Notes: generated by a model from the letters alone, not told the origin. Numbered from the stretch's first letter, positions 8,197 through 19,563 are shown. The stretch is DNA of 64,000 nucleotides from Aliikangiella maris (GCF_040719265.1 NZ_JBFDAH010000015.1:1-64000), one strand, 5' to 3'. Numbers and translations: made by a program.

Positions 8197-11100
8197 TTAT
8201 CTCCACTTTTTCTTTCTATCTTTACCTCTTCGGCCTGAAGGTTTTCCAGAACCAGTGTAATCTCCGGCATAACCAAAATTTGACCAAGAACCATCAGGGT
8301 TTTGCAACCATACATTTCCATCTCGGTCTATTCTAGTATGATCTGCAGCACCAGCACCAATTCCATGTTTAATATCTTGATGATCTCCTGACCATTCAGT
8401 TCGGTCTATCGGTAAAGAGCCTGTCGGTAAATTACCACATTCATCACCTTCTTCCTGCATGACGTAATCCCATAATAATTCAGGAATCAAATTAGGAAGA
8501 TATATCGCAATATCAAGCCAAGTTACCTCAGGATTATCATAGGTAATAGGTAAATGAGGCCCAATCGGATACCCCGGTAATGGAGGCAACGATGGTTGAG
8601 CATCATAACTAGGATTAGGTGCCAATGGCGGAGTAGTTGACCGTGGCATAGGACAAAAACGAGAAATACACAACCCATTTGGATCAATTAAATTTATCGG
8701 GTCACTAAACACATACCCATAAATATTTGAATCCCCACCAGCAAACCGAATCGGGTCCTTACTGGTCCACCGTCCAATACTCGCATCATAATCCCTAGCC
8801 CCAAACCGAGTCAGCCCAGTATCTCTATCATAAATACCACCGGCAAAACCAAACGGTTGAAATCCAGGATTAGTATCCAACGTGACATTACCAAACTCAT
8901 CATAATCCATTTGTTGAACTACGTCACCATTAGCAATATCAACCACCAATAATGGACTGCCTAAATGATTAGAAATAATTCGATAAGTTTTACTGCCTTT
9001 AATAAAGTAGTCCGGTACATTAATTTTGCTACCGTAAACAAATCGACTCACCACATTATTATTGCTATCTAACTCCGCGATAAGATTGAGTTGGTCAGCA
9101 TATAAAAAGCCTTGCACTAATGTGCCGTTTACTTTTTTACCAATACGTCTATCAGAGCCATCAATAATATAATCAATAGTCGTATTAGATGAATCACCAG
9201 GAATGATGACCTGCATTAAGTTACCTAACACATCATNGGTGGCTTGATCTTTTTCTGTGGTAAAAGTCCAGCGCCCCTGCTCTTCATCGGTGGTAAAGTC
9301 AACACGACCAGTTGGGGTAAATTGACGACTAAACAATTTACCGCGACGATCCGTTTTGTCAGTGAGTAATGAATTAGTGTATTCAAAGGTATAATTACTA
9401 CCATCGACATAAGCCACATTGGTTAAATCATTATTAGCATCAATCGTTAATATCGTTTCATAACCATCCGGTGAAGTAATGGTTATTTCATTTTCAACAC
9501 TGCGGTCAATATTAATTCGATTGGTAAAACGATCTTCAATAGTAACAAGTTGATTTTCACTATCATATCCGAATGTGGTTAAAGTTAATCCAGAATTAAT
9601 ATCTATCGTACTTATGTGCTTTCCAGCTTTATCAAATATAAAGGGACTCCGATTACGAGTGTCAGTTTCTCTCACACATCTAGCATAATATTGTTCGTCT
9701 TGAGAATAACCATTATGAGTAAATGCCAGACTTTCACTTGTCCAAGCTCTGCTGGTATCCCAATGGCTTGGAGTTGAGCTCCAATAAGGTTTTCTATATG
9801 GAACCTCCGAATTCCATGGTTCACCATTAGCATCACTCAAATCAGTTTGGTGATTAAAAGTAGTATTAGGTAACGCATATAAAAGTTCATTGATGTTAGG
9901 TAGTCGCCAATCATCATATCCGGCATGTGTTAAGGCTTCACAATAATCAATACTTTGCTGCCAAGTTCGTGTTTCAGTTTTATTGATTAATGCATCTTGC
10001 CACATTAATCCAGCTTGATTATCAACAACTACTTCATCTATCGTAATTGCATTGAGTCCCTCAACATACTGCTCATCAATTTCAGGGCCTCTGACACAAA
10101 GTACAGGATACTTACCAGCTTGGTTAATCATTTTATTTGTCCAGAACTTTTCTCCCTGAACGGAATTATAAATAGGAAAAAAGTGTCTGTTGCCGGATTT
10201 ATCAATTGAATAAGAATATTCTTTTTCGGTAGGTAAACGCCATGAATTAGCGGTATTATCTTCTCCTAAGGTTAAATTTGAACAATATAGTACCGCATCA
10301 GACTTCTGACTGTATCTAGATAAACCTGAAGTAATATATTGCCATTCCAGTCCGGTTACATGATCAGTTAATATTCCATCTTTAACGCTATAAGAATAAT
10401 CTTTACCTGAATCAAAATAGCTTGCATCATCACCAGCATATACACTTTCAGTCACTCCAGTTTTTAAAATATCTGCATGAACAAACACCTCGGTAATGCT
10501 GCCATCACCTTTATGGATCAACTTTTTCCCACGATTTAAAGTTGAAGCAAATGATTGAGTATGATGATTCGAGAAAGACCAACCATTGGCTATATGACTG
10601 TCAAGCGGCGGCGTTAAAGTAACCCATTGTCGATTCCAGCTAATAAAGTCCTGTCTACCACGAACAGCCGTTGTATCATTACCCACTTTAGCCCAAGCAG
10701 TATCAAATTCATCAAGGCTTTGACCTGAAGTAGCAAGATTACCAGCACTAAAATATTCTAAGCGATATCGATAACCAATACTAATTTGAGCATCTATCGG
10801 ACCAGTTAGCAAATTACCATTAGGATCGCGACCATCCCAGATAAACTCAACATCTTTATTAGTTAACGCTGGATAATCTTTAACGAAGCGATGTCCACCC
10901 ACCTCGAGTATGGCTGTTATACCTTCGACTGATGCAGGTAAAGTATCACCACTCAATTTAGCACTAATTTGATGGTGATAACCATGGGTTCGATGACTAG
11001 AATAATGCAGTACGATACCAGTACCAGTTACCTCAATATCTTCGTGGAGTGAGCGCTGTTTTACGGTGACATAGGAACCAGTTTGACATTTATCACAATC

Positions 11101-14100
11101 TTTATTTTCTTTGTCTCCATCAACATTCGGATCGTAAGGTCTAATCGCATCAATAGGTGGGCCATATGGCCAGTTTTTATCAAACGGTGTAAAGTGATTA
11201 AATGAGGCTCTCCAATAAGTTGCACCAGGAGAAAATTCAGAAATACCTTTAACTTCATCTAAAGTATCGCCATCACCATCGATATCGTCGGCGATATCAT
11301 CTCCGTTATAGTCAACACCATCGACTTGTCCATCTGAGTTATCATCGAGTAATTTAACCACAACGCCATTATCTGACGCGACCCAATCGGCTAGTTTACG
11401 ATCGTAATAACCGACAGGAACAATTTCACCCACAGTGAAGCCTAAAAAGTTTTCAACGTACATAACGACGGGATTATTAAAGGTGACGGTTTCATCATCT
11501 CCCACTCCGGGAATTTCTAATTCGGAACAATAAGTAAATGCTGATTCAAGCGGTAAGTCACCGGGCATTGATTCTGGCAATTCATATTCTGTTGCGCGGA
11601 CAAAAAACTCCGTTAGGTTTCTGGTTGAACCATCAGCTGATTCAATGGTTGCAGATGAAATGCCATCAAAAACTAATGTCGTAGAGCGAGTACCAAAAGC
11701 GTCAGTGACAACGGTGGAGGTATGCACTTGAGTTTGTCCTGATGATAAATCAATCGGCGTGACTTTATTGTCAGCTTGCAACAGCACTACATCATCCAGA
11801 ACATTCCAAGTGTTACTTGCACTGTTTTTCTTGCGGTGTACAGTTAAATAATTTCCTTTAGAATAAACTAGTGTTCTTTCGCCTGCTTCTCCCGCAATTA
11901 TGAAACGCCCTTCACTATCGGTGGTAACACTGCCATATTCTGGGTGTTGATGAAAACGGATATTAACGCCAGACAACGCTAAACCATTTTTATCTCGGAC
12001 AGAACCTGTGAATAAGGTAAATACTTTAGGATCATATTGGTTGATTGTCGCATTTTCAGGAATATAATTTAAATAATCTTGCGCAAATGTATTTGATAAA
12101 TTAGAAATATCAGTCGCTTCATCGACATAAACCAATATGCGATTAGACATGATGCCATTAATCGTTGTGTATAAACTTGCTTGTCCAATATTTAGTGCCG
12201 TTAATACACCAGAACTTACAGATACTACTGATTGACTATCGGCGGTAAAGCTTGCATAGGCAGTAAGGTCTTGTGTACTGCCATCACTATAATTTCCGAT
12301 AACCTCAATTGGTTGATTATCACCAGGATTTAAAGTTAGGCGACTGGGACTAATTGAAATTGAACTTAATTCACTAATTGGCGCAGTATCTTGATCGATA
12401 TCTAAAACAATACCGCTGCATTGATGAGCATTGTCGGTATTAATCGATTGAGTTGTACCATAGTCCCAGGTTGAAGAAGGATCGAATGTATTGACAACTA
12501 CAACTGCTCCTTGTTGTCCAGGATTAGTATTTTGTGGATCATAGTTACCTTTTGCCACACCAAATCCAATGAGACCTTCCTTAAATAGGCTCGAACCACT
12601 ATTTTCATTATAGTTAGTTAATAACATATGACTTCTATGACCCCAACTAGGGCCACTTAAAGGATATTTATCCGCATAGATCCAAACAAAAATAGCTTTA
12701 ACTAATGTTTCATGTGTATTAGATATAATCGAATCATCATATAGTGAAAAAAGACTTTCCCCCATCTGACTTCCATCTCGATTATTTTTAATTTTTTCAT
12801 TTTCTTCCATCCTATCAATAAGGCTCGCACCATCACTGCTTCTAACATGATTAATTACTTCATTATTTGTTAATAAGTAATCAGCAAATGACTGAGCAAC
12901 ATTAATTATTTCTGGGGCAACGCCTTCAAGAGGTTTAATTCCTCTAGCCTCTCTTTCACTATTAATTAAAAAGAGTCCTTTCTGATTCAATGTCAAAGAA
13001 TCCCATTCAGTTTGACTAGGCATTTTTAAATACTTTGATACGGTAGTATCTATTTGCCTTGCATAATTAAATGCTTTTTCTATTTCGCTAATATCCATTG
13101 CATTAACACCAGTCCATTGAATATTTTCAGCAGGATAGCGATCAACAAACTGGCTATCATCTTCAATATCTTGTGCTATACATTGTTCAAAAGAATAGTG
13201 AACATAGACAATAACTTCGTCACTGGCAGTTAATCCTTTTGAATCAGTTACGACTAAAGTGATAATATGCTTTCCAACTGAAAAATCATCTCGGGTAAAA
13301 CTGGCACTATTACTTAATAATGTACTACCTTCTTTCCACTCATACGCAGTAATAGGTTCATCATCATAACTATCACTAGCATCAAGAAAGACACTTTCAC
13401 CTAAGGTAATAAAGTGATCGACACCAGCATTAGCAACCGGTGAACTTGCATTAATGGGAAGAATTTTAATCGTTATTGTTGCAATATTTGAATCTAAAAT
13501 ACCATCACTAGCTTTATAAGTGAGAGTATCTTCTCCAAAATAATCAAAGTTTGGTACATAGTTTACCTGATTATCCCCTACTATAACCGCCTGTCCATTC
13601 ATAGGCCCAGTTACTATTTCATAAGTTAAAGTATCATTATCCGAATCTGTTGCATCCAGCGTAAAATCAACATATTCATCTTCATTGACATTAACTACTT
13701 TATCAGTAGCGACAGGGGCAACATTAGCTTGAGCGACGACATTAATAATTATTGTATCTGTCGAATATAACCCATTATTATCCGTGATATGAAGTTCAAT
13801 AGTATGTTCTCCTATACCTAATGAACTCGTTGTATAAACCTGAGTCGCACTAAGAAACTGCTTCTGCAAACCGCTAATTCTAAACCAGCGATAAGTCACT
13901 ATTTCTCCATCTGGATCAACACTTCCACTGGCATCCAATACTACAGTAGAACCAACAGATACAGTGCGATCTTCACCTACAAATGGAATTGGCGCACTAT
14001 AATCTCTAACGCATCTAACATGATTTTTGTCAGTTCCACTCAAGCTACTTTTACGAATAGTTTCATGCTTACCACTCCCTGAATTCATCCGCAAAGAATG

Positions 14101-17100
14101 AACTCTTGAATTATCATTTTGATCAGTGGTTGAGGTCCATAGGTTTTGATTTGATCCCGGCACATAATCAAATGCTGTATAAGGATGACGGGAAATTATT
14201 TTATTAAAAAGAGAAAGCAACTCATTAATATTAGGAATTCTCCAATCTTTAGAATTATCTAACTCAAGATTTTCACAATATGAAATCGCCCCTTCATAAG
14301 TATAAGTATTTGAAGTAACTTCAGCATTATCCTGCCACATTAAGCGATTATTGGTATCAACAACAACATTAATTTCAGATAAATATCCCAGGTCTTTAGA
14401 AAAGTTAACATTATATTTCTCACTCCCATTGACACACCTTACCGCTTTATTAAAGCTAGCAACTGATTGATGCATGATTCCTGTATTAAAGTCGAGAAAC
14501 AAACCATAATCTTTACCAGAAATATTATCTGTGTCTGAGGTCCAATAATCATCTGCAATAGCATTTATAAATACAGAAGAAATTTTTGCATCGCCATTTT
14601 TTAGTGTACTTGAAAAATTTATCAAATAGGACAGTTCTAAATTAGTGGGTAGTCGCCATCCAGACACACCTAGAAGATTTAATGACTCACAATAAGAGAA
14701 AGCATCTGTCCAGTTTAATAATAAGGTTTGATTATCCAAAGAATCTTGCCACTTCAGGTCTGTAATATTATCAGTAACAATTTCGGTTGTATTATCTCTG
14801 GTATAACGTCTTTCTCTTCCCCAAGTCAAAAAGCTATCGTCATAATGGTGATATATTTTATCAGAACCAGTTTTAGGTATAGTGGAACTCTTAAACCTTA
14901 ATAACACGTTATTTTGCTCTTCCGAACAGCCCTTTGTATCAACTACCACATTGGGAGCGGTATAGTGACACAAATCTAAGTTATTAAAGATACCGTCACT
15001 ATCATTATCCAGTTGAGACTCAGCACATCCATCACTATTAACATTTTCTCCTACAGGAGTATTCGGACATTGATCGGTTCCATTTTGTATACCATCACTA
15101 TCATCATCAAATTGCGACTGAGCACACCCATCACTATTCACGCTCTCGCCGCTTGGCGTATTTGGACATAAATCCAAATTATTACTTACTCCATCATTAT
15201 CGCCATCAAGCTGAGAGGCAGCACATCCGTTACTATTCACTTGTTCACTAGATGGCGTATCGGGGCAACTATCGTTTCCATTAGCTACTCCATCATTATC
15301 ATCATCTAATTGTGATTGAGAACATCCGTTAGCATTGACCGTCTGATTGCTGTACGTACCAGGACACAAATCATCCACATTCGAAACGCCGTCATTATCG
15401 TCATCCAACTGATATGGAGCACATCCATTTTCATCTACGGAAACACCTATATCAGTATTAGGACAATCATCATTGAAATTTGATATACCATCTGTATCCC
15501 AATCATTATTAACCGCGCAGCCAGAATATCCACGATCATCAAACGCTGAGTAAACGGTTGTTCCGAGTGGAGTACTTGGACAATAGTCAAAGGTATCTTT
15601 TACGCCATCACCATCTGTGTCGTTATCAAGTTGACTAGCAGAACAACCATGTTCGCTAACAACTTCATTTTCGGGCGTATTTGTACAGCGATCAATTGAG
15701 TTAATAACGCCATCATTATCATCATCACTATCTGGGGAACCTGCGAGTGCAAACTTGACCGCATCAGCGCCAATATACCCTTCAGTTAAACCTATATCAC
15801 TTATTTCTAGATAACCACCACTACCAGCAATAAAATAAAAGGTACCTAACGGTTGCCATTGCCCATATATTCCAGTAGCGCAGGTCTGATCTACTTCAAA
15901 CAAGCTCTGTCCATTAGCATGTTGAATTAAGTGAGGCGTATTAGTTGCGCGGTTATCATGACAAGCATTCCATATGAACACTTGGTAAAAACCTTGCTCT
16001 AAGGTAGGCGCAAATCGATAACGATCAAGTTGATTACCTGCGTTTGCATATAAAGAATTTGTTTGATATTGGTTACTTGCTGTTGAGTTATTCCAATATC
16101 CAATACTACTTGTACCTAGACTACCATTATCTAAAATAACTGCATTTTCGTTAATAGGGCAACCATTCCCATCAACATTACTTCCGAGAGGAGTATCGGG
16201 ACAATTATCTTCAATATTAATGACACCATCTCCATCATCATCATTGGAGCTTGGATCAACAGTTAAAGTAAATTCCTGGCTATCTCGAGCATCCCCTAAG
16301 TCAATAACAGATATTTTTACAACATATACACCGGCATCACCAACTTGTGGAGTCCACTCAATTAATCCGTTTGCATCAATGTCTAACCCAGGAATTTCAG
16401 GGACTACATCAAGGCTGAATGTAAAACTATCATTATCTGGGTCATTGGCTAAAACTTGATATTGATATACAACTAATTCTTGAGCTTGAATTACTGCTGA
16501 AGAGGTTATTACGGGGCTTTGATTAACATCAACGACTAATATTTCAAAACTTGTCGTATCACTTAACCCCCCAGAGTCAGTTACGCGGACTATTACAGAA
16601 TTTGTACCAACTTGAGCACTAGTTGGTGTCCAGTAGATTGTACCGTTATCGGGATTAATCGACATACCGGTAATATTTGAATCCAGAGTAAAATGTAAAC
16701 TATCATCGTTATTTGGATCCGTTGCGACAACAGAATACTGGAATACCTCATTTTCGTTAATTTGTGTATTAGATATGATATTTATTGTTGGCGGCAGATT
16801 CGTTTGATTAACAATTAGATTGAATGTTTTAGCATTAGATAATCCTTCATTATCAGTAACTAAAACCTCAACTGGATGACTACCAATATCAGCTTGTGTT
16901 GGCTGCCAATTTATTATTCCAGTAGTAACATCGATTGACATTGTTGTCGGGCTATTGATTAAACTAAAAGATAACGAATCATCTGCATCAGGATCACTAG
17001 CTGAAATTTGGAATTGATATGACGTGTTAGCAAAAGCAATATCTAATGTTTGTGTTGTTATATTGGGCGCACTATTACCCTGAATAACAAAATTAAATCT

Positions 17101-19563
17101 AACCGCATCAGCACCGACATAACCATTAGAAAGTCCTTCATCCGATATTTCAACAAATCCGCTTTCTCCAGCATTAAAATCAAAACGACCTAAAAGGATC
17201 CATTCTCCCGAAGTTCCACTAGTACAGGTTTGATCAATTGTAAAACTGTCATTTCCATTAGCATGTTGAATAGCATAAGGGGTTTGAGTCGATCGGTTAT
17301 CAAGACATGCGGTCCAAATAGAAACATCGTATTGGCCTTGTCGTAAATTAGGTGTATAGCGATAGCGATTAATATTATTGCTGATTACTTGTGCATAAAG
17401 TGAGTCGACACCATAAAAATTACTTGCACCAGATACACTCCATGTTCCAGTATAACTTGTTTCAGGATCGCCATTATCGATAATAATTTCATTTGGAAAC
17501 TCACAACCGGTATCATCTACAAGAATTCCTTGGGGAGTATTTGTGCAATAATCTTTGTCATTAGTCACACCATCATTATCATCATCACTACGGGGATCAT
17601 TAATTTGAACGAAGCGAACTGCATCAGCCCCAACATAGACACTTCCAGTTACTTCATCGGTTATTTCAAGGTATCCACTTGTACCTGCATCAAACTCAAA
17701 AGCGCCCAATAAGTACCATTTTCCATAAATACCCGATACGCAGGTTTGATCAATTTCAAATAAACTTTGACCATTGGCGTGATAGACAGTGTGCGGCGTA
17801 TTTTTTGCTCGATTATCATGACATGCTCCCCAAATATAAACTTGATAAAAGCTTTGCTTTAAAGTTGGCGTATAACGATACCGATCAATTTGTCCGCCAG
17901 AAGTCGCGTATAATGACACTGACTCATAATATTTGGTTGCAGTTGAATTACTCCAACTACCGACAAAACTCGTTTGAGCATCACCATTGTCAATAATAAT
18001 TTCCTCAAGTGCTAATGGACAACCATTACTGTCCACATCAACACCAATAGGCGTATCGGGACACAAATCTTCGATATTAACTACGCCATCGTTATCATCA
18101 TCAGAAGATTGACTTGAAATAGATAAACTATAGTTTTGTGTAGCAGATTCATTATTGGTATCAGACACCACAATACTGACTTGATAATCACCAGCCTCAC
18201 CAATTGCCGGAGTCCAAGAAACCAAGCCGCTATTATTGATGTTAATTGTATTGTTCGGTGGTGATACATTGATCGCGAAACTGATCGGGTCACTATCAGC
18301 ATCAGTTGCTTCTACTTGATATGAATAATTAATTAACTCTTGTCCTATCATTACTGGAGACGATGATATAACTGGAGACTGGTTGGTATTAGTCACTTCA
18401 ATTTCAAAACTTTGACTATCCGTTAAATTTCCAGAATCAGAGACAGTTACCAAAACAGAATGCGTACCAGATTGTTCAAAACTAGGTAGCCATTGAATTA
18501 AACCTGTCTGAGAATCAATACTCATACCTTGTGGAAACTGAGTTAGCTGAAAACTAAAGGTTTCATTTTCATCTGAATCTAAGACATTTAATTGATACTC
18601 ATATTGTTGCATTTCCACTGCATTAACAACGGGAGAACTGCTAATATTAGGTGCGTCATTTACATTATTTACATTGATAATAAAATTTTGTACGTCGCTT
18701 AAGCCTTGCAAATCAACAACTCGAACGGAAACATTATTCACCCCAATATTTGACTGGGTCGGTATCCAATCAATGTTTCCCGTCGCACTATCAATCGTCA
18801 TCAATGAAGGTGCTTGAGTAAGTTCAAATGTTAGTACATCTTGTAAATCTAAATCTATAGCTATAACTTGGTAACTATATATTGAGTCTTCATTAATTTC
18901 AGTTAGTGGTTGACTAGTTATTTGGGGGGCATCATCAATATCATTAACGGTTAATGTATAAGACTGTGTGTCAGAAGCACCATGATTGTCGCTCACAACA
19001 ATTGTCACAAGATGTTCACCAACTTGACTATTATCTGGGGTCCAACTTATCTTCCCAATCAGTTCATCAAGTAGCATACCAGTCGGCATTTGGGTTAATT
19101 GAAAAGTTAATTCATCATTAATATTTTCATCGGTAACGGATAGTTGATATTCATAGATTTGTCTTTCATTAATTTCAATCAATGGAGCGCTTTGAATTAC
19201 AGGTGCAACATTTGGTGTTGTTCCTTCCCCCACGGTAATTGTTACCAAAGCTCGATTTGAAAAGACATTTGACGCACTGACAACAAACTCGAAAGTATCA
19301 GTACCAATAAACCCATTATTTGGTGTATAAGTATATGTTGGCCCCCACCCAGACAATTCACCATTTTCAGGACTGACGACAAGATGGAAGGTCATATAGT
19401 CTCCATCAACATCCTCAGCATTAACTCTAATTGAAGATGAAATATTCTCAGAAACTTGGTGGTTACTATTATAAGTAACTGGTGGCGTATCTGCTTTTAC
19501 ATCAAACAGAAAAGTGTAAGCAATCAGAAAAATACCAAGTAAATATTTCATCTTTTTATCCAT
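8197..19563 (-). CDS. giant secreted multidomain Rhs polymorphic-toxin protein
   Basis: About 3,788 residues, and longer in reality because of the N at 9237. ATG 19563 or 19551 precedes the signal peptide (KYLLGIFLIAYTFLFDVKA); the longer frame to 19623 starts with TTG. Approximate order: Ig/cadherin-like repeats (30-490, more at 800-1120); three golvesin-like domains starting near 524, 694 and 1144, alternating with Asp-rich Ca-binding TSP3 repeats (main block 1290-1540); DUF1566 pairs (1595-1855); PKD (1860-1940, 2040-2120); CAP/SCP domain (2190-2370: NHVRSSDG, GESL, GHRSHMLL); Big2 (2400-2480); carboxypeptidase-regulatory-like (2515-2600); Rhs N-terminal region (2825-3030); further DUF1566; Rhs core; a ~150-residue toxin tip with WSGDHQDIKHGIG, IDRDGNVW and basic tail GRRGKDRKKKWR, probably a nuclease but unproven. 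An immunity gene follows at 3 bp. Confidence 0.85.
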   Translation of the reverse strand: MDKKMKYLLGIFLIAYTFLFDVKADTPPVTYNSNHQVSENISSSIRVNAEDVDGDYMTFHLVVSPENGELSGWGPTYTYTPNNGFIGTDTFEFVVSASNVFSNRALVTITVGEGTTPNVAPVIQSAPLIEINERQIYEYQLSVTDENINDELTFQLTQMPTGMLLDELIGKISWTPDNSQVGEHLVTIVVSDNHGASDTQSYTLTVNDIDDAPQITSQPLTEINEDSIYSYQVIAIDLDLQDVLTFELTQAPSLMTIDSATGNIDWIPTQSNIGVNNVSVRVVDLQGLSDVQNFIINVNNVNDAPNISSSPVVNAVEMQQYEYQLNVLDSDENETFSFQLTQFPQGMSIDSQTGLIQWLPSFEQSGTHSVLVTVSDSGNLTDSQSFEIEVTNTNQSPVISSSPVMIGQELINYSYQVEATDADSDPISFAINVSPPNNTININNSGLVSWTPAIGEAGDYQVSIVVSDTNNESATQNYSLSISSQSSDDDNDGVVNIEDLCPDTPIGVDVDSNGCPLALEEIIIDNGDAQTSFVGSWSNSTATKYYESVSLYATSGGQIDRYRYTPTLKQSFYQVYIWGACHDNRAKNTPHTVYHANGQSLFEIDQTCVSGIYGKWYLLGAFEFDAGTSGYLEITDEVTGSVYVGADAVRFVQINDPRSDDDNDGVTNDKDYCTNTPQGILVDDTGCEFPNEIIIDNGDPETSYTGTWSVSGASNFYGVDSLYAQVISNNINRYRYTPNLRQGQYDVSIWTACLDNRSTQTPYAIQHANGNDSFTIDQTCTSGTSGEWILLGRFDFNAGESGFVEISDEGLSNGYVGADAVRFNFVIQGNSAPNITTQTLDIAFANTSYQFQISASDPDADDSLSFSLINSPTTMSIDVTTGIINWQPTQADIGSHPVEVLVTDNEGLSNAKTFNLIVNQTNLPPTINIISNTQINENEVFQYSVVATDPNNDDSLHFTLDSNITGMSINPDNGTIYWTPTSAQVGTNSVIVRVTDSGGLSDTTSFEILVVDVNQSPVITSSAVIQAQELVVYQYQVLANDPDNDSFTFSLDVVPEIPGLDIDANGLIEWTPQVGDAGVYVVKISVIDLGDARDSQEFTLTVDPSSNDDDGDGVINIEDNCPDTPLGSNVDGNGCPINENAVILDNGSLGTSSIGYWNNSTASNQYQTNSLYANAGNQLDRYRFAPTLEQGFYQVFIWNACHDNRATNTPHLIQHANGQSLFEVDQTCATGIYGQWQPLGTFYFIAGSGGYLEISDIGLTEGYIGADAVKFALAGSPDSDDDNDGVINSIDRCTNTPENEVVSEHGCSASQLDNDTDGDGVKDTFDYCPSTPLGTTVYSAFDDRGYSGCAVNNDWDTDGISNFNDDCPNTDIGVSVDENGCAPYQLDDDNDGVSNVDDLCPGTYSNQTVNANGCSQSQLDDDNDGVANGNDSCPDTPSSEQVNSNGCAASQLDGDNDGVSNNLDLCPNTPSGESVNSDGCAQSQFDDDSDGIQNGTDQCPNTPVGENVNSDGCAESQLDNDSDGIFNNLDLCHYTAPNVVVDTKGCSEEQNNVLLRFKSSTIPKTGSDKIYHHYDDSFLTWGRERRYTRDNTTEIVTDNITDLKWQDSLDNQTLLLNWTDAFSYCESLNLLGVSGWRLPTNLELSYLINFSSTLKNGDAKISSVFINAIADDYWTSDTDNISGKDYGLFLDFNTGIMHQSVASFNKAVRCVNGSEKYNVNFSKDLGYLSEINVVVDTNNRLMWQDNAEVTSNTYTYEGAISYCENLELDNSKDWRIPNINELLSLFNKIISRHPYTAFDYVPGSNQNLWTSTTDQNDNSRVHSLRMNSGSGKHETIRKSSLSGTDKNHVRCVRDYSAPIPFVGEDRTVSVGSTVVLDASGSVDPDGEIVTYRWFRISGLQKQFLSATQVYTTSSLGIGEHTIELHITDNNGLYSTDTIIINVVAQANVAPVATDKVVNVNEDEYVDFTLDATDSDNDTLTYEIVTGPMNGQAVIVGDNQVNYVPNFDYFGEDTLTYKASDGILDSNIATITIKILPINASSPVANAGVDHFITLGESVFLDASDSYDDEPITAYEWKEGSTLLSNSASFTRDDFSVGKHIITLVVTDSKGLTASDEVIVYVHYSFEQCIAQDIEDDSQFVDRYPAENIQWTGVNAMDISEIEKAFNYARQIDTTVSKYLKMPSQTEWDSLTLNQKGLFLINSEREARGIKPLEGVAPEIINVAQSFADYLLTNNEVINHVRSSDGASLIDRMEENEKIKNNRDGSQMGESLFSLYDDSIISNTHETLVKAIFVWIYADKYPLSGPSWGHRSHMLLTNYNENSGSSLFKEGLIGFGVAKGNYDPQNTNPGQQGAVVVVNTFDPSSTWDYGTTQSINTDNAHQCSGIVLDIDQDTAPISELSSISISPSRLTLNPGDNQPIEVIGNYSDGSTQDLTAYASFTADSQSVVSVSSGVLTALNIGQASLYTTINGIMSNRILVYVDEATDISNLSNTFAQDYLNYIPENATINQYDPKVFTLFTGSVRDKNGLALSGVNIRFHQHPEYGSVTTDSEGRFIIAGEAGERTLVYSKGNYLTVHRKKNSASNTWNVLDDVVLLQADNKVTPIDLSSGQTQVHTSTVVTDAFGTRSTTLVFDGISSATIESADGSTRNLTEFFVRATEYELPESMPGDLPLESAFTYCSELEIPGVGDDETVTFNNPVVMYVENFLGFTVGEIVPVGYYDRKLADWVASDNGVVVKLLDDNSDGQVDGVDYNGDDIADDIDGDGDTLDEVKGISEFSPGATYWRASFNHFTPFDKNWPYGPPIDAIRPYDPNVDGDKENKDCDKCQTGSYVTVKQRSLHEDIEVTGTGIVLHYSSHRTHGYHHQISAKLSGDTLPASVEGITAILEVGGHRFVKDYPALTNKDVEFIWDGRDPNGNLLTGPIDAQISIGYRYRLEYFSAGNLATSGQSLDEFDTAWAKVGNDTTAVRGRQDFISWNRQWVTLTPPLDSHIANGWSFSNHHTQSFASTLNRGKKLIHKGDGSITEVFVHADILKTGVTESVYAGDDASYFDSGKDYSYSVKDGILTDHVTGLEWQYITSGLSRYSQKSDAVLYCSNLTLGEDNTANSWRLPTEKEYSYSIDKSGNRHFFPIYNSVQGEKFWTNKMINQAGKYPVLCVRGPEIDEQYVEGLNAITIDEVVVDNQAGLMWQDALINKTETRTWQQSIDYCEALTHAGYDDWRLPNINELLYALPNTTFNHQTDLSDANGEPWNSEVPYRKPYWSSTPSHWDTSRAWTSESLAFTHNGYSQDEQYYARCVRETDTRNRSPFIFDKAGKHISTIDINSGLTLTTFGYDSENQLVTIEDRFTNRINIDRSVENEITITSPDGYETILTIDANNDLTNVAYVDGSNYTFEYTNSLLTDKTDRRGKLFSRQFTPTGRVDFTTDEEQGRWTFTTEKDQATXDVLGNLMQVIIPGDSSNTTIDYIIDGSDRRIGKKVNGTLVQGFLYADQLNLIAELDSNNNVVSRFVYGSKINVPDYFIKGSKTYRIISNHLGSPLLVVDIANGDVVQQMDYDEFGNVTLDTNPGFQPFGFAGGIYDRDTGLTRFGARDYDASIGRWTSKDPIRFAGGDSNIYGYVFSDPINLIDPNGLCISRFCPMPRSTTPPLAPNPSYDAQPSLPPLPGYPIGPHLPITYDNPEVTWLDIAIYLPNLIPELLWDYVMQEEGDECGNLPTGSLPIDRTEWSGDHQDIKHGIGAGAADHTRIDRDGNVWLQNPDGSWSNFGYAGDYTGSGKPSGRRGKDRKKKWR
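8672..9236 (-). repeat. Rhs core repeat, copy 2 (565 bp, paired with 3907-4471)
   Basis: This is the near-identical partner of the orphan-tip core and ends exactly at the N base at 9237. That suggests the assembler broke because the following repeat sequence could not be placed uniquely. Confidence 0.85.
9237..9237. other. assembly gap (single N) inside the giant Rhs gene
   Basis: Before the N the protein reads TTEKDQAT; after it, DVLGNLMQV. In the orphan copy these two motifs are separated by several hundred residues of YD repeats (from about 6236 down to 4471). The giant gene therefore probably lacks roughly 1.7 kb in this assembly. Confidence 0.75.

Noticed and set aside
14950..15700. Regularly spaced repeats resembling a CRISPR array at DNA level
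   Set aside because: They are codons of TSP3 calcium-binding repeats (DDDNDGV...CP.TP); spacing is irregular and the frame is continuous.
17679..17996. 105-codon plus-strand frame within the giant Rhs gene
   Set aside because: It lies opposite a golvesin-like module with strong coding signal on the other strand; no start signals.
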